6,873 bases of DNA. Origin: Candidatus Rifleibacteriota bacterium. GTDB taxonomy: Bacteria > UBP17 > UBA6191 > JACPRK01. Shown here in pieces: positions 1-5,689 of this stretch. The notes below the pieces were generated by a model, which did not search any database, was not told the DNA's origin, and was given only the letters and a program-made list of their open reading frames with translations. The stretch lies in NCBI GenBank assembly GCA_016213865.1, contig JACQZL010000404.1, positions 1 to 6,873 on the forward strand. The letters run 5' to 3'. Position 1 is the stretch's first letter. Every line of letters begins with the position of its first letter. The position numbers and the translations under genes were made by a program.

Positions 1-16
1 CACGACAGCGACTTGG

Positions 17-59
17 CCGGACCTGTGGAAGCGGCAAGATGCCGCTTCTACCCTACCGG
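17..59. repeat. Intergenic hairpin, perfect-stem palindrome
   Basis: A 9-bp perfect stem (28-36 pairing with 40-48, GAAGCGGCA / TGCCGCTTC) closes on a 3-base AGA loop. It extends to 12 bp with one G-T pair (25-36 / 40-51), and a looser outer match is capped by CCGG at 17-20 and 56-59. It lies downstream of the stop codon of the leftward coiled-coil gene. There is no T-run on either side, so a rho-independent terminator is not well supported. A dispersed palindromic intergenic element is more likely. The octamer CCCTACCG at 51-58 recurs at 5667-5674 next to another GC-rich palindrome, which fits related elements. The remaining bases to 193 show nothing else I recognise. Confidence 0.6.
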
Positions 60-193
60 CTTCTGTCATGCCTCTCCTGGTGAGGGATTTAATGCCATTG
101 GGACAAGCCCCCGCGCTACCTTCTCTCTTGCTGAGGTCTCCTGAAATCCATGGATGCGTGAGGGTCCCCGCCCCGCGCCAGCACCTCCGGAAC

Positions 194-757
194 TCAGGGC
201 GAAGCGGGTTTGGGCAGCCGGGGAAGCAACTCGGTCTGAACGCGCCGTTCCAGTTCTTCCTGTCTTCGCCGGAGCTCGCGCAACTCGGCCGCCATATCGT
301 CGATCCGTCTGACGTAGTCTCCGAGGAGACTCAGGCGCCCGACAGCCTCGCGCACCTCCACCAATCGCTCGCTCTGGAAGTGGACCGTGGTCTCGAGTCG
401 GTCCATGCGCTTGTCGAGCAGCTCCATCTGCCTGGAGTGCTCGGCTGCCGAGGCCTTCATCTGGACTTCGATCTGCTCGATGCGCTTGTCCATCTGCTCG
501 AAGCGCTTGTCCATCTGCTCGAAGCGCTTGTCCATCTGCTCGAAGCGTGCATCGACCTGTTCGAAGCGCTTCTCCATCAACGCGAAGCGCCGGGCAGATT
601 CCTCCTCCGCCCGGTCGAGCCGGGCGATGAGCGCCTCTTGCACCCTGACAATACCCGCCAGCGTATCCTTCACCTCGACGAGCCCCTGCTTCAACTCGCC
701 GATCTCCGGAAGCATCTGTTCCTTCAGGACTTTCAGAACAGTCTCGGGCAACGACAT
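194..757 (-). CDS. Coiled-coil protein of unknown function with heptad tandem repeats
   Basis: This 187-residue protein is dominated by charged heptads and I do not recognise a named family. Residues 1-40 (MSLPETVLKVLKEQMLPEIG...) look like a short helical head. Residues about 45-165 are almost continuous predicted coiled coil, including repeats of the heptad FEQMDKR between about residues 57 and 92. The tail (about 170-187) is proline-rich. There is no signal peptide, membrane segment or catalytic motif, so it is probably a cytoplasmic oligomerising or scaffold protein. The ATG start is supported by GGAGG on the minus strand (766-770), eight bases upstream. It is transcribed divergently from the lipid operon and separated from it by repeats, so a functional link is not implied. 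The repeat reading frame and a good ribosome site make a real gene likely; function is unknown. Confidence 0.75.
   Translation of the reverse strand: MSLPETVLKVLKEQMLPEIGELKQGLVEVKDTLAGIVRVQEALIARLDRAEEESARRFALMEKRFEQVDARFEQMDKRFEQMDKRFEQMDKRIEQIEVQMKASAAEHSRQMELLDKRMDRLETTVHFQSERLVEVREAVGRLSLLGDYVRRIDDMAAELRELRRRQEELERRVQTELLPRLPKPASP
483..587 (-). repeat. 21-bp tandem repeat inside the coiled-coil gene
   Basis: Three identical 21-bp units (CGCTTGTCCATCTGCTCGAAG on the plus strand in pieces 483-503, 504-524, 525-545) are followed by two degenerate units (546-566, 567-587). A weaker one lies at 462-482. Each unit is exactly seven codons, so each adds one coiled-coil heptad (FEQMDKR-type) without shifting the frame. 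Perfect identity of the middle units shows recent expansion by slippage or unequal exchange, and copy number may vary between strains. Confidence 0.9.
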
Positions 758-782
758 CGGGGGAGCCTCCTTGCTACCTCAG

Positions 783-811
783 AATGTATCACGACCCGCC
801 CCGCCTGTCTC
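783..811 (-). promoter_or_regulatory. Candidate promoter for the leftward coiled-coil gene
   Basis: Read on the minus strand, GAGACA (806-811) and TACATT (783-788) are separated by 17 bases. The -10 box is preceded by TG one base upstream, giving an extended -10 form. Each hexamer matches the sigma70 consensus at four of six positions. The predicted start near 776 would leave a short leader containing the GGAGG ribosome site at 766-770. The position is good but the boxes are only fair. Confidence 0.3.
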
Positions 812-860
812 GCTGACCGGCCTGGAGGGAGCGACGCCAACTCATGGAAAATCTCAAGTG

Positions 861-950
861 AACACAGAGACACAAAGACACGGAGGCACAGAGAAGAGCC
901 TCATCAAATCAGCTCCTCTGTGTCTCTGTGCCTCTGTGGCTCCGTGTTGA
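861..950. repeat. Imperfect inverted repeat of the CACAGAGACACAGAGG type
   Basis: The left arm (861-899, AACACAGAGACACAAAGACA...) is the near reverse complement of the right arm (912-949), with about 30 of 36 aligned positions matching and a two-base bulge, around a loop of about 12 bases. The arms are themselves runs of degenerate 8-base CACAGAG(G/A)-like units. Such sequence often produces spurious annotated peptides rich in TETQRHRE-like strings in environmental genomes, and the open frames here show the same look (residues such as NTETQRHGGTEK). I read it as a non-coding repeat, possibly a miniature mobile element or a folded RNA or DNA element. The right arm merges into the 98-bp tandem duplication. 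Confidence 0.8.
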
Positions 951-1121
951 ATGACGGCTTTCGGGCATCCTGGACACGCGGGCTCCCATTTTCCTGCACC
1001 GCTCCCGGATCGCCGAAACCTCTCTGCGCCTCTGTAGCTCCGTGTTGAATGACGACTTTCGGGCATCCTGGACATGCGAGCTCCCATTTTCCTGCACCGC
1101 TCCGCGGCCGCCGAAACCTCT
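923..1121. repeat. 98-bp tandem duplication, two copies
   Basis: Copy 1 is 923-1020 and copy 2 is 1021-1118, with identity running three bases further to 1121. I count about nine mismatches in 98 positions, four of them clustered near the 3' end (GCTCCCGGATCG versus GCTCCGCGGCCG). Each copy starts with part of the CTCTGTG-rich inverted-repeat arm and continues into a unique block (GTGTTGAATGACG..., then CTCCCATTTTCCTGCACCGC). Frames through this block are open in both directions but have no ribosome site and unlikely composition, so I treat it as non-coding. Copy 2 ends precisely at the -35 box of the operon promoter. Confidence 0.9.
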
Positions 1122-1149
1122 TGAGACGCCGGTTGTTGCTTGGTAAAAT
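1121..1149 (+). promoter_or_regulatory. Sigma70-type promoter of the lipid operon
   Basis: TTGAGA (1121-1126) and TAAAAT (1144-1149) are separated by an ideal 17-base spacer. Each box differs from TTGACA/TATAAT at one position, which stands out in such GC-rich DNA. Transcription would start around 1156 and give a leader of roughly 56 nt before the ATG at 1212. The location, directly upstream of the first operon gene and just past the repeats, supports it. It also argues against the in-frame TTG at 1140, which would lie inside the promoter. Confidence 0.65.
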
Positions 1150-1211
1150 GCGCGTCTCTGCGCGACCGTGCCGGGCAGAGCTCTTGTCTTGTCCGGCTGT
1201 GGCCTCGTCCC

Positions 1212-1700
1212 ATGATCCAGCCTCTTCATCTGATCGATCGATTCACCGAACTGGCGCCGCCCGACCGGCTGCGCGGCGTCAAGGCGCCCAGCTTTGGCGA
1301 GCAGCTCTTCGAGGACCACTTCGCCGGCTTTCCGCTGATGCCCGGGGCTCTGATGGTCGAGGCCATGGTCCAGGGTGCCCAGTGGCTGGCCCGGATCGAC
1401 GGCGGCTTTCCCGTGGCCGATTTCCCGGTGGTCCGGGTCGAGCGGGCGGTCTTTTCCGGATACGTCCGGCCCGGCAGTGTGATGGAGGTCCAGGTCGACC
1501 GAGACGCTCCGCTGGCCTACCGGGGCGTCGTCAAGGTGGAGGGACGGAAGATGGCCTCGGCGCGGTTGGAGCTTTCGAGACGCGACCTGGACGGCCAGCG
1601 CTCCTCGGTGCGCCGGGCCCTCGAGCGGATCGACGAGGCCTTCGACCTCCTCGGCGGCCCCGGACTGCTGGCGGCGCGAGAGGAAGGGGGCCGAACGTGA
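1212..1700 (+). CDS. fabZ: FabZ-like 3-hydroxyacyl-ACP dehydratase (hotdog fold)
   Basis: This 162-residue hotdog protein is predicted to dehydrate 3-hydroxyacyl-ACP to trans-2-enoyl-ACP in the cytoplasm. The active-site region reads DHFAGFPLMPGALMVEAMVQ, matching the FabZ HFPGHPxMPGxLxxEAMAQ signature. His36 and Glu50 are 14 residues apart, the same spacing as the catalytic pair of E. coli FabZ. The N-terminal LIDRFTEL and the later FSGYVRPGSVMEVQV (about residues 80-95) fit the fold. It is slightly longer than typical FabZ (about 145-150), with a poorly conserved charged tail after residue 125. I chose ATG 1212 because the dehydratase homology starts there, although no clear Shine-Dalgarno is visible. 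Its stop overlaps the next start as GTGA. It could serve a specialised chain rather than housekeeping fatty acids; the exact substrate is unknown. Confidence 0.88.
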   Translation: MIQPLHLIDRFTELAPPDRLRGVKAPSFGEQLFEDHFAGFPLMPGALMVEAMVQGAQWLARIDGGFPVADFPVVRVERAVFSGYVRPGSVMEVQVDRDAPLAYRGVVKVEGRKMASARLELSRRDLDGQRSSVRRALERIDEAFDLLGGPGLLAAREEGGRT

Positions 1701-2452
1701 GGCTGGCTGGCAAGGTGGCGCTGGTGACGGGCGGCTCTCGCGGGATCGGGCGGGCCATCGCGCTGGAACTGGCCGTGCACGGGGCGGACGTGGCGGTCAA
1801 CTACACGCGCGAACAGGACGCCGCCGACGCGGTCGTCGAGGCGGTCCGAACCGCCGGCTGCCGCGGTGTGGCAATCCAGGCGGACGTCGCCGACGAACAG
1901 CAGGTTCGGGCGATGGTCCAGCAGATCGAGCGAGACCTGGGCCCGGTCGAGATGCTGGTCAACAACGCGGGCATCCACAAGGACGGCCTGATGGTCTCGA
2001 TGGATCGGGAGGCCCTGGACCGCGTTATGGACGTCAACCTGGGCGGCACCTTCAACTGCACCCGCGCGGTGGTGCCCGGCATGATGATGGCCCGTCACGG
2101 CCGCATCATCAATCTCAGCTCCATCGTGGGCGAACGGGGTGGCAAGGGCAAGGCCAACTACGTCGCCTCCAAGGCGGCGATCAACGGGTTTACCCGGGCG
2201 TGCGCCCTTGAGCTGGCCGCCAAGGGGATCACTGTCAACGCGGTCGCCCCGGGGCTGGTCGTGACGGACCTGACCGAGGACCTGCGCCAGCGCTACGGGG
2301 ACAAGTACCTGGACCGCATTCCGCTGGGGCGGTTCGGCCAGCCGCAGGACGTGGCGGGGCTCGTGGCGTTCCTGGCCTCCGAAGGCGCCGGCTACATCAC
2401 CGGCCAGGTCTTCGTGGTGGACGGAGGGTTGGGTCTTGCGTCGAACATCTGA
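1697..2452 (+). CDS. fabG: FabG-like 3-oxoacyl-ACP reductase (short-chain dehydrogenase)
   Basis: This 251-residue classical SDR is predicted to reduce 3-oxoacyl-ACP to 3-hydroxyacyl-ACP with NAD(P)H. The cofactor motif TGGSRGIG is at residues 11-18 and NNAG at 89-92. The catalytic tetrad is complete: Asn114, Ser142, Tyr155 and Lys159 (YVASK). The C-terminal GYITGQVFVVDGG is typical of the family, and the length is close to E. coli FabG (244). The GTG start at 1697 overlaps the dehydratase stop by four bases and follows a GGAAGGGGG ribosome site. The frame stays open far upstream (to 1049), but that part overlaps the dehydratase in another frame and has no SDR homology, so it is not coding. 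The Arg15 and Asn35-Tyr36-Thr37-Arg38 region suggests NADPH, but this is inference. It is the only ketoreductase in the window. Confidence 0.93.
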   Translation: MRLAGKVALVTGGSRGIGRAIALELAVHGADVAVNYTREQDAADAVVEAVRTAGCRGVAIQADVADEQQVRAMVQQIERDLGPVEMLVNNAGIHKDGLMVSMDREALDRVMDVNLGGTFNCTRAVVPGMMMARHGRIINLSSIVGERGGKGKANYVASKAAINGFTRACALELAAKGITVNAVAPGLVVTDLTEDLRQRYGDKYLDRIPLGRFGQPQDVAGLVAFLASEGAGYITGQVFVVDGGLGLASNI

Positions 2453-2470
2453 GGCGAGGCGACCCAGACC

Positions 2471-2986
2471 ATGAAGTACGTCCTGGTCGATCGATATCTG
2501 GACCTCGTCCCTGGAGAGCGGGCCACGGCGGTCAAGAACGTCCCCATCGGCGAGGGGTACTTCCCGATGACGTGCCTGGAACCGGCCTACGCACCCAGCC
2601 TCCTGATGGAATCGATGGCCCAGACGGCGGGGATGCTCGTCGCCGCGACCTTCCGGTTCGCTCGCAAGACGGTCCTGGCCAAGATCCAGGAGGCCGAGTT
2701 CCCGCATCCGGTACGGCCGGGCGACCACGTGGAGATGCTGGCCGCCTTCCTCGAAACGCTGGGAGGCCACTGCCGGATGCAGGTGACTGCCAGCGTCGAG
2801 GGGCACACGGTGGGCCGGATGGTGGGGCTCTTCACGGCGCTCGAACTGACCCGCGAAGAGGGTGCCCCGTTCGACACGCCGGAGTTCGACCGCGCCCGCG
2901 CCAGCTCGCTGCGATGCCTGGGCGTCAAGGAGTTGCTCGACAGGGTTCCGACAGCGGCCGCCGGCCCGTCGGAAGGAGAAGGATGA
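2471..2986 (+). CDS. Second hotdog-fold dehydratase-like protein lacking the catalytic histidine
   Basis: This 171-residue protein aligns with FabZ over residues 1-130: LVDRYLDLVPGERATAVKNV, then LLMESMAQTAGMLVA (44-58) and FPHPVRPGDHVEML. Where FabZ has HFPGHPxMPG, this protein has YFPMTCLEPAYAPS (30-43) with no histidine, although Glu47 of the helix is kept. It may be a structural partner that dimerises with the upstream dehydratase, a hotdog with another chemistry, or an acyl-ACP binding subunit. A C-terminal extension (about 131-171) ends in a Pro/Ala/Gly-rich tail. The ATG lies 18 bases after the fabG stop; the GAGGCGAGG ribosome site (2451-2459) is rather far away. The stop overlaps the next start as ATGA. 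Hotdog assignment is firm; function is not. Confidence 0.85.
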   Translation: MKYVLVDRYLDLVPGERATAVKNVPIGEGYFPMTCLEPAYAPSLLMESMAQTAGMLVAATFRFARKTVLAKIQEAEFPHPVRPGDHVEMLAAFLETLGGHCRMQVTASVEGHTVGRMVGLFTALELTREEGAPFDTPEFDRARASSLRCLGVKELLDRVPTAAAGPSEGEG

Positions 2987-4314
2987 TCGTGGTGGAGACG
3001 AACTCGAGACGCAGGGTCGTGGTGACCGGCTTGGGAGTGGTGACGCCGGTCGGGCTCGGGATGGACGAGACCTGGAAGGCCCTGCTGGAAGGGCAATCCG
3101 GCGTGGACTTCATCAAGTCCTTCGACGCCGGCGCCTTCCCCACCCGGTTCGGCGCCGAGGTGAAGGGTTTCGACGGGCGCAAGTACGTCGACAAGCCGAA
3201 GGCCCTCAAGCTGATGGGCAAGAACATCCAGTTTGGGCTGGGCGCCGCCAAGATGGCCGTGGACGATTCGAGGCTGGACCTGACGAAAGAAGACCCGGCG
3301 CGCGTGGGCGTCATCATGGGCGCTGGTATCGTCAACTCGAACCTCTTCGAGCTGGCGACGGCCATCCACCACTCGCTGGACGCCACGGGGAAGTTCGACC
3401 TGGGACGCTTCGCCACGGAGGGCAAGGACCAGCTCTTCCCGCTATCGCTGCTCAAGCACCTGCCCAACATGATCGCGGGGCACATCAGCATCGTCTACAA
3501 CTGCCAGGGGACGTCCAACACGATCACGACGGCCTGCGCCAGCGCCACCCAGGCGATCGGCGAGGCCTTGCGCAACATCTCTCGCGGGGACGCCGACGTC
3601 ATCCTCTCCGGCGGCAGCGACTCGCGCCTCGAGCCCCTTGGCCTGACGGGATACTGCCTGCTGGGCGCCCTGTCGCAGCGCAACGACGACCCGCGGCGGG
3701 CGAGCCGGCCGTTCGACAAGGAGCGCGACGGTTTCGTCATCGGCGAGGGCTCCGGCGTCGTGGTGATGGAATCGCTCGAGCATGCGCTGGCCCGCGGAGC
3801 GCGCATCCGTGCTGAAGTCCTGGGTTATGGGTGCTCGGCCGACGCCTACCGCGTCACGGACCTGCACCCGGACGGCCGAGGAGGCATGCAGGCGATGCGC
3901 GCCGCTCTGGCCGACGCTCGTCTGGAGCCGTCGCAGATCGACGTCATCAGCGGTCACGGGACCTCGACCCCGCAGAACGACCGCGTGGAGACGCTGGCCA
4001 TCAAGCAGGTCTTCGGCGCCGACGCCTACCGTGTTCCGGTCAGCGCTCTCAAGTCGATGCTGGGCCACCTGGGCGCGGCGAGCGGTGCCGTGCAGTTCGC
4101 CGCGACGGTGAAGATGCTCGAAGAGGACGTCATTCCGCCGACGATCAACTACGAGGTCCCCGACCCCGAGTGCGACCTCGACTACGTTCCCAACGAACCG
4201 CGGCGATTGCCGCTGTCGACTGCCCTGTCCAACAGCTTCGGCTTCGGCGGGCAGAACGCCGTGCTGGTGCTGCGCGAGTGGTCCGGCCCCGACTCCGCCG
4301 GAGGGTCGGCGTGA
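2983..4314 (+). CDS. fabF: FabF-like 3-oxoacyl-ACP synthase, first of two (KS1)
   Basis: This 443-residue condensing enzyme is predicted to join malonyl-ACP to an acyl chain with loss of CO2. The thiolase-fold landmarks are in order: [13 protein letters not shown] (12-24), active-site Cys185 in [10 protein letters not shown], His325 in [11 protein letters not shown], Lys357 and His362 in [14 protein letters not shown], and the glycine-rich [10 protein letters not shown] near the C-terminus. The Cys-His-His triad is complete, so this is not an obvious chain-length-factor subunit. Residues 150-165 ([13 protein letters not shown]) differ from housekeeping FabF and suggest a specialised clade. 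The length is slightly above the usual 410-415, partly through an N-terminal extension and a short Gly/Ser tail. The ATG at 2983 overlaps the hotdog stop and has a strong AAGGAG site (2973-2978). No ACP gene is present nearby. Confidence 0.92.
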   Translation: MIVVETNSRRRVVVTGLGVVTPVGLGMDETWKALLEGQSGVDFIKSFDAGAFPTRFGAEVKGFDGRKYVDKPKALKLMGKNIQFGLGAAKMAVDDSRLDLTKEDPARVGVIMGAGIVNSNLFELATAIHHSLDATGKFDLGRFATEGKDQLFPLSLLKHLPNMIAGHISIVYNCQGTSNTITTACASATQAIGEALRNISRGDADVILSGGSDSRLEPLGLTGYCLLGALSQRNDDPRRASRPFDKERDGFVIGEGSGVVVMESLEHALARGARIRAEVLGYGCSADAYRVTDLHPDGRGGMQAMRAALADARLEPSQIDVISGHGTSTPQNDRVETLAIKQVFGADAYRVPVSALKSMLGHLGAASGAVQFAATVKMLEEDVIPPTINYEVPDPECDLDYVPNEPRRLPLSTALSNSFGFGGQNAVLVLREWSGPDSAGGSA

Positions 4315-5609
4315 GCACCGAGCGTCGCGCGGTCATCACCGGCATTGGGCTGGTGACTCCCCTGGGCCTGGGGACCGAGCAGAACTGGAGCGGGCTGCTG
4401 GAAGGGCGTTCCGGCGTCGGTCCCATCCGCGCCTTCGACGCCGGCCGCTTTGCCACGCGCATTGCCGGCGAGGTGCCCGAGTACGACGCGACGTCCTATC
4501 TGCGGCCCGGGGAGCGGCTCCCCGAGTCGGTGCAGAAGCACACCCGCTTTGCCGTCACGGCAGCCCGCATGGCCTGGGACGACTCGGGCCTTTCGCCGGC
4601 GCCGCCGAACCCGGAGCGGTTCGGGGTCTACCTTGGGGCCGGCAAGGGCACCGGCCTGGGTGACCTGCACTACCTGGCGCCGGTCGTGGAACAGAGCCTG
4701 ACGTCCGAGGGGCAGCTCGACCCGAAGTCGTTCTGGGCAAACGCCTCCAGCCAGGTCCCTCGCGACGTCGATCGCGAAGCCGAGCCGTCGAGGGCAGCCG
4801 TGCTGCTCGCCTCGATGTACGGTGCTCGCGGGCCCCTCTACACCTGTCTCACCTCCTGCGCCGCGGGCAGCCAGGCGATCGGCGACGCGTTCCGCTCCAT
4901 CCAGTACGGGACGGCGGACGTCGCGCTCTGCGGCGGCAGCCACTCGATGATCACGCCCCTCGGGCTCCTCGGCTTCTCGCTGCTCAACGCGCTCTCGACG
5001 CGCAATGACGAGCCGGCCCGGGCCAGCCGCCCGTTCGACAAGGAGCGCGACGGTTTCATCTTGGCCGAGGGGGCCGGCCTCCTCGTGCTGGAAGAGCTGG
5101 AACACGCGCGCCGTCGCGACGCCCGGATCTACGCCGAGCTCGTGGGTTATGGGCCGTCGTCGGACGCCTTCCGGGCCACCGACCCGCACCCCGAGGCGAT
5201 CGGGGGCATCCTGGCGATTCGGCGGGCCCTCGAGGACGCCGGGGTCCGCCCCGAGGACGTGGACTACATCAACGCCCACGGGACCTCGACTCAGGGCAAC
5301 GACAAGATCGAGACGATGGCCATCCGGGCGGTCTTCGGAGACCATGCCCCGCGGGTGCCCGTGAGCAGCACCAAGTCCTGCACGGGCCATCTGATTGCAG
5401 CCGCGGGGGCCGTCGAGCTGGCCATCTGCTGTCTGGCGATCGTCCACGGGATCGTCCCGCCGACGATCAACTACGAGACCCCCGACTCGGACTGCGACCT
5501 CGACTACGTGCCCAACGTGCCCCGGAAGGCGCGGGTCGACACGGTGCTCTCCAACAGCTTCGGCTTCGGTGGGCAGAATGTGGCGCTCGTGGTCCGGAGG
5601 TTCCGGTAG
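4311..5609 (+). CDS. fabF: FabF-like 3-oxoacyl-ACP synthase, second of two (KS2)
   Basis: This 432-residue ketoacyl synthase has all expected motifs: [13 protein letters not shown] near the N-terminus, Cys183 in [13 protein letters not shown], His323 in [11 protein letters not shown], Lys355 and His360 in [17 protein letters not shown], and [10 protein letters not shown] near the end. It therefore also looks catalytically competent. It differs from KS1 before the active site, where residues about 128-170 carry an unusual acidic stretch ([16 protein letters not shown]) in place of KS1's [13 protein letters not shown]. The GTG start at 4311 overlaps the KS1 stop by four bases, with GGAGGG at 4300-4305. 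Several stretches are identical to KS1 at base level (for example 5031-5057 with 3709-3735), pointing to duplication or gene conversion. The pair may form a heterodimer or act on different chain lengths; the sequence does not decide. Confidence 0.92.
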   Translation: MSTERRAVITGIGLVTPLGLGTEQNWSGLLEGRSGVGPIRAFDAGRFATRIAGEVPEYDATSYLRPGERLPESVQKHTRFAVTAARMAWDDSGLSPAPPNPERFGVYLGAGKGTGLGDLHYLAPVVEQSLTSEGQLDPKSFWANASSQVPRDVDREAEPSRAAVLLASMYGARGPLYTCLTSCAAGSQAIGDAFRSIQYGTADVALCGGSHSMITPLGLLGFSLLNALSTRNDEPARASRPFDKERDGFILAEGAGLLVLEELEHARRRDARIYAELVGYGPSSDAFRATDPHPEAIGGILAIRRALEDAGVRPEDVDYINAHGTSTQGNDKIETMAIRAVFGDHAPRVPVSSTKSCTGHLIAAAGAVELAICCLAIVHGIVPPTINYETPDSDCDLDYVPNVPRKARVDTVLSNSFGFGGQNVALVVRRFR

Positions 5610-5629
5610 GGGGGTGGCGAGGAGGCATG

Positions 5630-5689
5630 ATGGCGGTACGGCTGTCCAACCGCGCGCTGCGGCGCGCCCTACCGACTGACCGCCGGTGA
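5630..5689 (+). other. Possible 19-codon coupling mini-ORF before the hydrolase
   Basis: ATG 5630 (or the adjacent ATG 5627) opens a frame encoding MAVRLSNRALRRALPTDRR, six Arg in 19 residues, ending in TGA 5687-5689. AGGAGG at 5620-5625 lies four bases upstream of ATG 5630, the best ribosome site near this junction. The stop overlaps the GTG start of the hydrolase as GTGA, exactly like the other junctions of the operon. It may be a leader that delivers ribosomes to a hydrolase start lacking its own site. However, the bases also contain a GC-rich palindrome that looks like an inserted intergenic repeat, so the frame may be coincidental. Confidence 0.25.
5651..5674. repeat. GC-rich palindrome in the KS2-hydrolase gap
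   Basis: GCGCGC (5652-5657) and GCGCGC (5662-5667) flank a four-base TGCG loop and are followed by CCCTACCG, which also follows the hairpin at the left end of the window. No T-run follows, so it is unlikely to be an efficient terminator. It sits in the only sizeable gap (76 nt) of the operon and may dampen downstream expression or be a dispersed intergenic repeat. Confidence 0.4.

Noticed and set aside
25..51. Rho-independent terminator for the coiled-coil gene
   Set aside because: The stem is good, but no T-rich tract follows on the minus strand, and the gene's stop is about 140 bases away.
483..545. CRISPR array
   Set aside because: The units are contiguous without spacers and are in-frame codons of a coiled coil.
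68..1048. Long plus-strand open frame of 326 codons
   Set aside because: It is the complement of the coiled-coil gene and then reads through the CACAGAG repeats. There is no ribosome site, and the heptad repeats appear in both strands' frames because high-GC repeats keep frames open.
1140..1211. Earlier TTG start for the FabZ-like protein
   Set aside because: The codon lies inside the predicted promoter spacer and the added residues have no dehydratase similarity.
1150..1211. Possible structured leader or riboswitch
   Set aside because: Only a 5-bp GCCGG/CCGGC pair (1170-1174 / 1193-1197) and a small AGAGCTCT palindrome are visible, with no known riboswitch pattern.
854..1319. Two minus-strand frames of 119 and 136 codons across the repeats
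   Set aside because: The peptides are translations of the CACAGAG-type and 98-bp repeats (TEAQRHRG-like strings) and one runs antisense into the FabZ-like gene. This is a known source of spurious annotation.
1049..1696. Upstream 216-codon extension of the FabG reading frame
   Set aside because: It overlaps the FabZ-like gene in another frame and its Arg/Gly/Pro-rich translation matches no SDR domain. SDR homology begins right after GTG 1697.
1517..2806. Long minus-strand frame antisense to fabG and the hotdog gene
   Set aside because: It is a shadow frame caused by high third-position GC, and it covers strongly conserved plus-strand genes. The same holds for the minus-strand frames at 4182-5783 and 5776-6669.
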